In this document: piece by piece, positions 25,075 to 32,635 of the stretch
How positions within the stretch are numbered: the stretch's first letter is position 1
Layout of the letters: every line of letters starts with the position of its first letter
Assembly (NCBI RefSeq): GCF_005876955.1
Contig: NZ_SSCL01000008.1
Span: 124,001-188,000 of the forward strand
Direction of reading: 5' to 3'
Source of the DNA: Sinomonas gamaensis
Lineage (GTDB): Bacteria; Actinomycetota; Actinomycetes; Actinomycetales; Micrococcaceae
DNA: 64,000 nucleotides
Notes under the pieces: model-generated
Database searches by the model: none
Told to the model about the DNA's origin: nothing
Seen by the model: only the letters and a program-made list of their open reading frames with translations
Position numbers and translations under genes: made by a program

Positions 25075-25532
25075 CAGTGCGTGTGCTCCGCGTGCCGGAA
25101 GGGAACAGCCATGACCCGTTCCTCCCGGGAATACGGAACGCCGTGCCGATCGAGGAAGTCCCGGACGGTGTGGTCGAACTGGCACACCATCACATCCTCG
25201 AAGAACTGCGCCTGTAGGTGTCGGTTGCCGAGCGAATGCGCGGTGAACAGCGCTTCCCCAATAGTCCGGGGTGCGATGACGAGGACATCCGTGGCCTGGA
25301 CGGAGACAACGATGAGGCTCCTCGCGTCTGCCGCGAGAATGTCCCCGTCGCGCAGGTCGGGCGCTCCCGCAGGCAGCCGGATCCCCAGCTCGGTCCCGTG
25401 GTCCGTGCGCACGCGTTGAATCCGCTTCGCAAGGTCGGCGCTCGGAAGGACGACCCGCTCGCGATGGAACCCGTCGTACGCAAGGTCAGCGCCGTCGTCG
25501 TACAGATTGCCCAGAATTTCGGTGACGATCAC
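25074..25532 (-). CDS. ureE: urease accessory protein UreE
   Basis: A 152-residue nickel metallochaperone. The N-terminal peptide-binding part has 'RERVVLPSADLAKRIQRVRT', and the C-terminal metal domain has 'AHSLGNRHLQAQF' and 'MVCQFDHTVRDFLDRHGVPY'. The tail 'RHAEHTH' is His-containing but short. The GTG start has AAGGG upstream. It lies between ureBC and ureF, overlapping ureF. Confidence 0.93.
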   Translation of the reverse strand: MIVTEILGNLYDDGADLAYDGFHRERVVLPSADLAKRIQRVRTDHGTELGIRLPAGAPDLRDGDILAADARSLIVVSVQATDVLVIAPRTIGEALFTAHSLGNRHLQAQFFEDVMVCQFDHTVRDFLDRHGVPYSREERVMAVPFRHAEHTH

Positions 25533-25541
25533 GTGGTGCCC

Positions 25542-27656
25542 TTAGAAGAGGAAATAGCGTTGGGCGAGCGGCAGAATCTCCACGGGATCGCAAGTTGCGA
25601 GTTCTCCATCGACCCTTACCTCGTACGTCTGGGGGTCCACGTCGATCTCCGGCGTTTCGCCGTTGAATGGGAGATCCGCCTTTCGAAGCGAGCGAATTCC
25701 ACCGACGGCACGGATATGCTTTCGCAGCCCCAGTCTTTCGGGAACACCGAGGTCAATCGCGGCCCGCGAAAGGAACGTGATCGACGAACTCTGAACAGAT
25801 CTCCCATACGCGCCGAAGGCCATCCGCAGCGTCTGGGGCTGGGGTGTGGGAATGGAGGCATTCGGATCGCCCATCACCGAATTCGCGATCGTTCCGCCCT
25901 TGATCACCAGATCCGGTTTCACTCCGAAGAATGCCGGGTCCCACAGCACGAGATCGGCGAATTTACCAACTTCCACGGAACCCACGTAGTCGGCGATGCC
26001 CTGTGCCAAGGCGGGATTGATGGTGTATTTCGCGATATAGCGCTTGATTCTGAAATTGTCGGCGGCCGCGTCAGCTGAGAGGTTGCCCCGCTGAGCCTTC
26101 ATCTTGTCCGCGAGTTGCCACGTACGTGTAATGACCTCACCCACCCGGCCCATGGCCTGGGAATCGCTCGACATGATCGAGAAGACGCCGAGATCGTGAA
26201 GGACATCCTCGGCGGCGATGGTCTCGGGGCGGATCCGGGAGTCTGCGAAAGCCACGTCCTCAGGGATCTGCGGGCTGAGGTGGTGGCACACCATGAGCAT
26301 GTCAAGGTGCTCTTCGGCGGTGTTGCGCGTGTAGGGGATGGTGGGATTCGTCGAGGCAGGCAGGACATTTGGCTGCCCGGCGATGGCAATGATGTCCGGT
26401 GCATGGCCGCCACCGGCGCCCTCGGTGTGGAAGGTGTGGATGACGCGATCCCCGATCGCGGCGATCGTGTCCTCGAGGAAGCCGCACTCATTGAGGGTGT
26501 CGGTGTGGATAGCGACTTGCACGTCGTACTCATCGGCCACACGGAGCGAGGTGTCAATGGACGAATGCGTGGCTCCCCAGTCCTCGTGAATCTTCAGCCC
26601 GATCGCACCGGCCTCGATCTGCTCCTCGAGCGGCTCGGTTCGGCTCGCGTGTCCCTTCCCGAGGAAGCCGAAGTTCATCGGCAGGCCCTCCGCAGCCTCG
26701 AGCATGCGGGCAATATGCCACGCACCGGGCGTCACGGTTGTTGCCTTTGTGCCCTCCGCTGGCCCTGTGCCGCCGCCGATCATGGTGGTGATCCCCGACG
26801 CGAGCGCCGTCGGGACCTGATCCGGGGAGATGAAATGAATATGGGTGTCAATCCCGCCCGCAGTGAGGATCTTCCGCTCCCCCGCGATGATCTCCGTCGA
26901 CGCACCCACCACGATGTCCACACCGTCCTGCAGATCGGGGTTCCCGGCCTTGCCGATGGCTTGGATGTGCCCGTCGCGGAGCGCGACGTCAGCCTTGTAG
27001 ATGCCGGTGTAGTCCACAATGAGGGCGTTTGTGATGACGGTATCGGGGATGTCCTGGGAGCGAGTCAGCCGCCCATTCTGGCCCATGCCGTCGCGCAGCA
27101 CCTTGCCGCCGCCGAATACCACCTCGTCGCCGTAGACGGTCCGATCGTCCTCGACCTCCGCGAACAGACCGGTGTCACCGAGGCGGATGCGGTCACCGGT
27201 AGTCGCGCCGTAGAGCTGGGCATAGTGGGCCCGCGGGATAGCACGGTTGGGGATCCCTTGGCGGACCCCGTCTGGCGGGGGAACGGACGACGGCGGCTGC
27301 CCGCCGTCGTCGTTATTCCCGCCTTGCGGGGCGCGCGAGTCGAGCGGGCCGTCGGTGAGGTTCCGCAGACCGTAGACCTCCCGCGAGCCGGCGAGCGGCA
27401 CGAGCCGCACCGTCTTGCGGTCACCTGGTTCGAAACGCACAGCCGTCCCGGCGGGGATGTCGAGGCGACGGCCGCGGGCGGCGACGCGATCGAAGTCAAG
27501 GGCGCGGTTCGTCTCGGCAAAGTGGTAGTGAGAACCGACCTGGATCGGCCGGTCCCCGGTATTCGTAACATCGAGCTCCGTCACCGGGCGGCCAGCGTTG
27601 AGGACAATGTCACCCTGCGCGGTGACGGTCTGTCCCGGGACTAACTGTTCTTCCAC
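25542..27656 (-). CDS. ureC: urease beta-alpha fusion (UreB-UreC), catalytic subunit
   Basis: One 704-residue polypeptide carries the urease beta chain (about 1-103; '[10 protein letters not shown]' at 41-50) and the whole alpha chain (about 141-704), joined by an Asn/Asp/Pro/Gly linker at 104-140. Alpha-chain nickel ligands and catalytic residues are complete: His272 and His274, carbamylated Lys355 in GLKIHEDWG, His384, His410 in HTFHTEG, flap Cys457-His458 in MVCHHL, and Asp498 in SSDSQAMGR. It hydrolyses urea to ammonia and carbamate. GTG start has AGGAGG five bases upstream. Bacterial beta and alpha are normally separate genes, so the fusion is unusual. No stop codon or frameshift interrupts the joint. 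Confidence 0.93.
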   Translation of the reverse strand: MEEQLVPGQTVTAQGDIVLNAGRPVTELDVTNTGDRPIQVGSHYHFAETNRALDFDRVAARGRRLDIPAGTAVRFEPGDRKTVRLVPLAGSREVYGLRNLTDGPLDSRAPQGGNNDDGGQPPSSVPPPDGVRQGIPNRAIPRAHYAQLYGATTGDRIRLGDTGLFAEVEDDRTVYGDEVVFGGGKVLRDGMGQNGRLTRSQDIPDTVITNALIVDYTGIYKADVALRDGHIQAIGKAGNPDLQDGVDIVVGASTEIIAGERKILTAGGIDTHIHFISPDQVPTALASGITTMIGGGTGPAEGTKATTVTPGAWHIARMLEAAEGLPMNFGFLGKGHASRTEPLEEQIEAGAIGLKIHEDWGATHSSIDTSLRVADEYDVQVAIHTDTLNECGFLEDTIAAIGDRVIHTFHTEGAGGGHAPDIIAIAGQPNVLPASTNPTIPYTRNTAEEHLDMLMVCHHLSPQIPEDVAFADSRIRPETIAAEDVLHDLGVFSIMSSDSQAMGRVGEVITRTWQLADKMKAQRGNLSADAAADNFRIKRYIAKYTINPALAQGIADYVGSVEVGKFADLVLWDPAFFGVKPDLVIKGGTIANSVMGDPNASIPTPQPQTLRMAFGAYGRSVQSSSITFLSRAAIDLGVPERLGLRKHIRAVGGIRSLRKADLPFNGETPEIDVDPQTYEVRVDGELATCDPVEILPLAQRYFLF
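27286..27311. repeat. perfect inverted repeat inside the ureB-ureC linker
   Basis: GACGACGGCGG at 27286-27296 and CCGCCGTCGTC at 27301-27311 form an 11-bp perfect stem around CTGC. It lies exactly in the interdomain linker and encodes its Asn/Asp/Gly/Pro residues. It looks like a palindrome that would sit between genes elsewhere. Confidence 0.8.
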
Positions 27657-27664
27657 AACGCCTC

Positions 27665-27967
27665 CTAGCGGATCGGCTCGTGAACGGTGACGAGTTTCGT
27701 TCCATCGGGGAACGTGGCCTCTATCTGCACGTCGTGGATCATGTCGGGCACGCCCTCCATCACGTCGTCCCGGCCCAGGATCGTGGTGCCCCAGCTCATG
27801 AGATCCGTCACCGACCTACCGTCGCGCGCGCCCTCGATGAGCTCATAGCTGAGGATCGCTACCGCCTCCGGATAGTTGAGCTTGAGGCCCCGCGCCTGCC
27901 GTCGCCGCGCGAGGTCCGCCGCGACGACGATCATGAGCTTCTCCTGTTCGCGCGGGCTCAGCCTCAT
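27665..27967 (-). CDS. ureA: urease gamma subunit
   Basis: A 100-residue subunit of normal length, beginning '[19 protein letters not shown]' and holding '[20 protein letters not shown]', '[20 protein letters not shown]' and 'TVHEPIR', all diagnostic. ATG 27967 has AAGGAGG directly upstream. It is the first gene of the operon, nine bases before ureBC. The promoter must lie in the 139-bp divergent gap to 28107. Confidence 0.95.
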   Translation of the reverse strand: MRLSPREQEKLMIVVAADLARRRQARGLKLNYPEAVAILSYELIEGARDGRSVTDLMSWGTTILGRDDVMEGVPDMIHDVQIEATFPDGTKLVTVHEPIR

Positions 27968-28106
27968 GGCGCCTCCTTGTCTGCCAGCCTGCATGCGCGC
28001 CTGCTCAAAACGGCCGACGGCACCTAATCTGGGATGCTAGGCGGCTCATGTTACCCGGCTGTTTCGGCCGACATCAGAGGGGCCATCGAGAGGAAGGCAG
28101 AGAGCC

Positions 28107-28538
28107 ATGCTCTTCGAACACGACGATGACAGCCCAGTCCGGATCCTCACCGAGGACGAGAGCTGGTTTCTGCTGGAGGACACTCGCTACGGCCGGCTCG
28201 TCACGTATGCGGCGGGCGAGCTGGACGTCGTCCCGATCAACGTCAAAGCGGTAAAGCGTCGGCTGCTCATCCGGACAACCCCGGGGACGAAGCTCATCGA
28301 GGTGGTTATTGGGGGCAAAGTGGCGTTCGAGGCTGACGCGATCCTCTCAGGCGAGGCGTGGAGCGTCGTCGTCAAGGGGAGCGCCAGGGTGCTTGAACAC
28401 AGCGGGGAGATCGAGGCGGCCGAGGCGGCCAAGATCGAGTCTTGGCTTCCGACGCACAAGGACGTCTACGTCGAGATCACTCCCGAGCATGTCGAGGGGC
28501 GCCACTTCGAGCTCGGACCAGAACCTGAGGAACTGTAA
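28107..28538 (+). CDS. pyridoxamine 5'-phosphate oxidase-family flavin-binding protein
   Basis: A 143-residue split-barrel protein. 'ILTEDESWFLLEDTRYGRLV', 'VPINVKAVKRRLLIRTTPGT' (FMN phosphate contact), 'KVAFEADAI', 'WSVVVKGSARVL' and a final 'HFELGPEP' fit small FMN-binding PNPOx-like or deazaflavin-reductase-related proteins of actinobacteria. Function is unknown. It is divergent from the urease operon and its stop is followed immediately by the repeat array at 28540. Confidence 0.8.
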   Translation: MLFEHDDDSPVRILTEDESWFLLEDTRYGRLVTYAAGELDVVPINVKAVKRRLLIRTTPGTKLIEVVIGGKVAFEADAILSGEAWSVVVKGSARVLEHSGEIEAAEAAKIESWLPTHKDVYVEITPEHVEGRHFELGPEPEEL

Positions 28539-28539
28539 C

Positions 28540-28635
28540 CCCGACCTCGGCGCCACACCACCCGACCTCGGCGCCCCACCACCCGACCTCGGCGCCACCG
28601 GGCCCGACGTCGGCGCCACCGGGCCCGACGTCAGG
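28540..28635. repeat. 21-bp tandem repeat between convergent genes
   Basis: Four full 21-bp units start at 28540, 28561, 28582 and 28603, and a partial fifth at 28624. Units start CCCGACCTCGGCGCC or CCCGACGTCGGCGCC. The array begins one base after the stop of the PNPOx-like gene and runs into the stop codon of the convergent ABC exporter gene, so it is the entire intergenic space. It is the same unit as the one inside ureF 3.7 kb away. Confidence 0.9.
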
Positions 28636-30664
28636 TTGTGGTCTCCCGGCCCGCGGTTGCCGCGGCGATCTCGGCGTCCACGTCAAGGCCGCCGGCGAAC
28701 TGGCTCATGTACAGCCGGTAGTACGCACCGCCACGGTCGAGCAGATCCTCATGGTTGCCCTGCTCCACGATCTTGCCGTTCTCCATGACGAGGATGGTGT
28801 CCGCGTCCCGGATCGTGGAGAGCCGGTGCGCGATGACGAACGACGTCCGGTCGCTCCGGAGGGCGCGCATTGCCTTCTGGACGAGCAGCTCGGTGCGGGT
28901 GTCCACGGACGAGGTGGCCTCGTCGAGGATGAGCAGCGACGGGTTCGAGACGAATGCCCGCGCGATCGTGATGAGCTGCTTCTCGCCCGCCGAGACGTTT
29001 GTGCCCTCCTCGTCGATCACCGTGCTGTAGCCGTCGGGAAGGGCCCGGACGAAGCGGTCAACGTACGTCGCCTTGGCCGCGGCCATGATCTGGTCTTCGG
29101 TCGCGTCGAGGTTCCCGTACCGGATGTTGTCGTAGATCGTCCCGCCGAAGAGCCACGCGTCCTGGAGCACCATGCCGACTTTGGAGCGGAGCTCGGCGCG
29201 GGAGAGGTCGCGGATGTCCACGCCGTCGAGCGTGATGCGTCCGGACTGGATCTCGTAGAACCTCATGATCAGGTTCACGAGCGTGGTCTTCCCTGCGCCC
29301 GTGGGCCCGACGATCGCCACGGTGTTCCCCGGCTCTGCGGTGAGGGACAGATCCTCGATGAGCGGCTTGTCCTCGGAGTACGAGAAGTAGACGTGCTCGA
29401 ACGTCACGTGCCCGTCGGTGACCTCCGGGAGGTGCTGGGTCGCGGTCTCCGGCTCCTGCTCGTCGGCGTCGAGCAGCTCGAACGTCCTCTCCGCCGAGGC
29501 GACGCCGGACTGGAGCATGTTCGCCATGCCGGCGATCTGCCCGAGCGGCTGGGTGAACTCGCGCGAGTACTGGATGAACGCGGTGGCGTCGCCGAGGCTC
29601 ATCTGCCCCGCTGCCACCCGCAGGCCGCCGACCACGGCGATGCCCACGTACGCGAGATAGCTGACCCAGTTCATGATCGGGAAGATCATGCCCGAGACGA
29701 ACTGCGCTCCGAACGAGGCCTTGAAAAGCTCCTCGTTCTTGCCGTCGAAGCGCTCGACCATGTCCTCTTGCCGGCCGAACACGGTCGCCAGCTCGTGGCC
29801 CGAGAACGACTCCTCGATCTGGCCGTTGAGCGCGCCGGTGTTCTTCCACTGCGCCTGGAACAGCTTCTGGCTCCGGCTGCCGATGACACCCGCGACGACG
29901 CCAGAGAGCGGCAGTGCAATGAGGGCGATGAGCGCGAGCTGCCACGACACGATGAACATCATGACCACGATGCCGAGCACCTGCAGCAGCGACGAGAGCA
30001 GCTGCGAGAAGGCCTGCTGGAGCGCCTGCTGGATGTTGTCGACGTCGTTCGTCACCCGGGAGAGCACGTCGCCGCGCTGGCGGGTGTCGAAATACCCGAG
30101 GGGCAGTCGGTTGAGCTTCGCTTCGACGTCACGGCGGAGCCCGGAGACCACGCGCATGACGAGCCGGTTGAGGATGTACCCCTGAGCCCACATGAAGAGG
30201 CCTGCCACGAAGTACATGAGCAGGATGACGGCGATCAGGAACGTCAGCTGGTTGAAGTCGATGCCCTTGCCCGGCACGAGGTTCATGCCAGCGAGCATGT
30301 CGGCGAAGTTGTTCTGCCCCTGCGCGCGCAGGCCTTCGACGATCTGGTCCTTCGACGCGCCCGCGGGCATCTGCTTCCCGATCACGCCGGCGAAGATCAC
30401 GTCCATGGCCTTGCCGAGGATCTTCGGCGCGATGACGGTCAGGACCACCGAGACGATGATGAAGGCCACGACGACGGCCATCTTCCCGGCTTCCGGCTTC
30501 AGCAGGCCGATGAGCCGCTTCGCGCTCGGGCCGAAATTCTTGGCCTTCTTGGCGGGCATGGCGCCGAAAGCTCCGCCGTCGGCCTCGCTGGGGCGGTACT
30601 CCTCCTCTTCGAGGTCGTCGGGCTGGATGCCCTCAGGGGCCGGGCTGCTCTTCTCGGCGCTCAT
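28631..30664 (-). CDS. heterodimeric multidrug ABC exporter, consensus-site half (TMD-NBD)
   Basis: A 677-residue half-transporter with six hydrophobic segments and a C-terminal ATPase: Walker A VGPTGAGKTT, signature VSAGEKQ in place of LSGGQ, Walker B LLILDEATSS with the catalytic Glu, and switch His in VIAHRLS. The N-terminus has a charged 70-residue extension before the first membrane segment. Its ATG overlaps the stop of the partner gene at 30661 (ATGA). Together the pair resemble TM287/288- or EfrCD-like exporters, in which this subunit supplies the competent hydrolysis site. Confidence 0.9.
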   Translation of the reverse strand: MSAEKSSPAPEGIQPDDLEEEEYRPSEADGGAFGAMPAKKAKNFGPSAKRLIGLLKPEAGKMAVVVAFIIVSVVLTVIAPKILGKAMDVIFAGVIGKQMPAGASKDQIVEGLRAQGQNNFADMLAGMNLVPGKGIDFNQLTFLIAVILLMYFVAGLFMWAQGYILNRLVMRVVSGLRRDVEAKLNRLPLGYFDTRQRGDVLSRVTNDVDNIQQALQQAFSQLLSSLLQVLGIVVMMFIVSWQLALIALIALPLSGVVAGVIGSRSQKLFQAQWKNTGALNGQIEESFSGHELATVFGRQEDMVERFDGKNEELFKASFGAQFVSGMIFPIMNWVSYLAYVGIAVVGGLRVAAGQMSLGDATAFIQYSREFTQPLGQIAGMANMLQSGVASAERTFELLDADEQEPETATQHLPEVTDGHVTFEHVYFSYSEDKPLIEDLSLTAEPGNTVAIVGPTGAGKTTLVNLIMRFYEIQSGRITLDGVDIRDLSRAELRSKVGMVLQDAWLFGGTIYDNIRYGNLDATEDQIMAAAKATYVDRFVRALPDGYSTVIDEEGTNVSAGEKQLITIARAFVSNPSLLILDEATSSVDTRTELLVQKAMRALRSDRTSFVIAHRLSTIRDADTILVMENGKIVEQGNHEDLLDRGGAYYRLYMSQFAGGLDVDAEIAAATAGRETTT

Positions 30665-32436
30665 GCGAGCTCCCCCTTCGTGGCGCCAGCGGTTTCGGCC
30701 GCGCTCTCGGCTTCCTCGGCCGAGATCTGGGACTGGACGATTTCCTGGTAGGTGGGCGAGGTCTCGAGGAGTTCCTCATGGGTCCCACGGTCGACGATCC
30801 TGCCGTTGTCGAGGACCAGGATCTGGTCGGCGTCAACGATCGTGGAGACTCGCTGGGCCACGATGATGACGGTCGCGTCGCTCGTGCGCTCCCGCAGCGC
30901 GCGCCTCAGCCTCGCGTCGGTGGTGACGTCGAGGGCCGAGAACGAGTCGTCGAACAGGTACACCTTGGGCTCGGCGACGAGCGCACGGGCGATGCATAGG
31001 CGCTGCCGCTGGCCACCCGAGACGTTCGTGCCGCCCTGCGAGATCCCGGAAAGCAGGCCCTTCGGCTTCGCACGAACGAAGTCCGCGGCCTGAGCGACGT
31101 CAAGCGCATCCCAGAGCTCCGCCTCGCTCGCGTCCCGCCGGGCGAAGCGCAGGTTGTGCTCCACCGTGCCGGAGAACAGGTATGGACGCTGCGGGACCAT
31201 GGCCACGCGCGAGGTGATCTCGTGCCGGTCCATGTCCTTCACCTGAACCCCGTCGATGAGGACCTCGCCGGCAGCTGCGTCGTAGAGCCGCGGCACGAGG
31301 TTGAGGAGCGTCGTCTTGCCCGAGCCGGTCGAGCCGATGATCGCGAGCGTCTCGCCGGGGCGCGCCGTGAACGAGATGCCGCTCAGCACGGGCTTCTCGG
31401 CTCCGGGGTAGGCGAAGGAGACGTTCCGGAACTCGACGACGCCCTCATTGCGCGCGGGCGTCACCGGGTTCGCGGGTTCCTTCATCGAAGGCTCGACGTC
31501 GAGCACCTCGCCGATGCGGTCGGCGCAGACGGTCGCGCGCGGGATCATCATGGCCATGAACGTGCCCATCATGACGGCCATGAGGATCTGCAGGAGATAC
31601 TGCATGAACGCCGTGAGCGAACCGACCTGCATCTCCCCCGAGTCCACGCGCTGGCCGCCGAAGTAGAGGACGGCAGCGGTCGCGAGGTGCAGGAGCATCA
31701 TGATCACGGGGAACATGAGCACGAAGATCGATCCGACCTTCACCGAGATGTCCGTCAGGGCCTTGTTCGCCCCGGCGAAGCGCTCCTCCTCGTACGGTTC
31801 GCGCACGAAGGCGCGCACCACGCGGATGCCGATGATCTGCTCGCGCAGCACTCCGTTGATGCCATCGATGCGCGTCTGCATCCCGCGGAACAGCGGCATG
31901 AGCAAGTACACGAGGTACCCCACCACGACGAAGAGCAGCGGCACCGAGACCCACACGAGCCAGGAGAGGCCGACGTCCTCGCGCAGGGCCATGATGATGC
32001 CGCCCACGCACATGATGGGGGTGGACACCATGAAGTTCAGCCCCATGAGGAGGACCATCTGGACCTGCTGGACGTCGTTGGTCCCCCGCGTGATGAGGGT
32101 CGGCGCGCCGAAGCGCTGGACGTCCTGGGACGAGAACGAGGACACCTTGCGGAAGACTGCGCGGCGCAGGTCCCGGCCTACCGCCATCGAGGTCTTGGAG
32201 CCGAAGTAGACGGCGAGGATGGCGGCGGCGACCTGGGCGAGAGCCACGCCCAGCATGACGGCCCCCTGTCGCCAGATGTAGTCCGTGTCCCCCTTGGTCA
32301 CGCCTTGGTCGATGATCTGCGCGTTGAGGCTCGGGAGGTAGAGGGTCGCGATGGTAGTCGCGAGCTGGAAGACCGCTACGGCCAGGATCCACGGCCAATA
32401 GCGCGCGCCATGGCGCCTGAGCAGGGTGACGAGCAT
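30661..32436 (-). CDS. heterodimeric multidrug ABC exporter, degenerate-site half (TMD-NBD)
   Basis: A 591-residue half-transporter. Walker A is IGSTGSGKTT, signature VSGGQRQR is canonical, but Walker B reads VYLFDDSFSALD, with Asp replacing the catalytic Glu, and the switch His is replaced by Gln in IVAQRVS. These changes mark the degenerate nucleotide-binding site of heterodimeric ABC exporters. ATG 32436 has AAGGAA upstream. It is the first gene of the two-gene operon; drugs or lipids are the likely substrates. Confidence 0.9.
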   Translation of the reverse strand: MLVTLLRRHGARYWPWILAVAVFQLATTIATLYLPSLNAQIIDQGVTKGDTDYIWRQGAVMLGVALAQVAAAILAVYFGSKTSMAVGRDLRRAVFRKVSSFSSQDVQRFGAPTLITRGTNDVQQVQMVLLMGLNFMVSTPIMCVGGIIMALREDVGLSWLVWVSVPLLFVVVGYLVYLLMPLFRGMQTRIDGINGVLREQIIGIRVVRAFVREPYEEERFAGANKALTDISVKVGSIFVLMFPVIMMLLHLATAAVLYFGGQRVDSGEMQVGSLTAFMQYLLQILMAVMMGTFMAMMIPRATVCADRIGEVLDVEPSMKEPANPVTPARNEGVVEFRNVSFAYPGAEKPVLSGISFTARPGETLAIIGSTGSGKTTLLNLVPRLYDAAAGEVLIDGVQVKDMDRHEITSRVAMVPQRPYLFSGTVEHNLRFARRDASEAELWDALDVAQAADFVRAKPKGLLSGISQGGTNVSGGQRQRLCIARALVAEPKVYLFDDSFSALDVTTDARLRRALRERTSDATVIIVAQRVSTIVDADQILVLDNGRIVDRGTHEELLETSPTYQEIVQSQISAEEAESAAETAGATKGELA

Positions 32437-32562
32437 CGATTTCCTTCGCGTCAGGCCCGATTCCGGGCAGCACGCACACGGAGGCTGCGGGGTGGAGCAG
32501 ACTCCATGAGCAGCTCCAGAGTAGACCCGCCAGTAGCCGCGCGGGATCCTCCCTAGGGAGTA

Positions 32563-32605
32563 ATCCGAGAGGCTGCGGACACCTCGTGTCCGCAGCCTCT
32601 CGGAT
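32563..32605. terminator. strong hairpin between the efflux pump and ABC operon
   Basis: A perfect 20-bp stem, ATCCGAGAGGCTGCGGACAC at 32563-32582 and its complement at 32586-32605, with a CTC loop. It lies 31 bases after the DHA2 pump stop codon on the minus strand and before the ABC operon start. The plus-strand side is followed by TATTTT. A transcription terminator for the pump gene is the most direct reading. Confidence 0.75.
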
Positions 32606-32635
32606 GCCTATTTTCGGGCCTCAACCCAAGCCAGA

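Noticed and set aside
28751-30751. 666-codon plus-strand open frame over the ABC exporter
   Set aside because: Mirror frame of GC-rich coding DNA, rich in His/Asp/Arg/Glu; no ribosome binding site and no domain.
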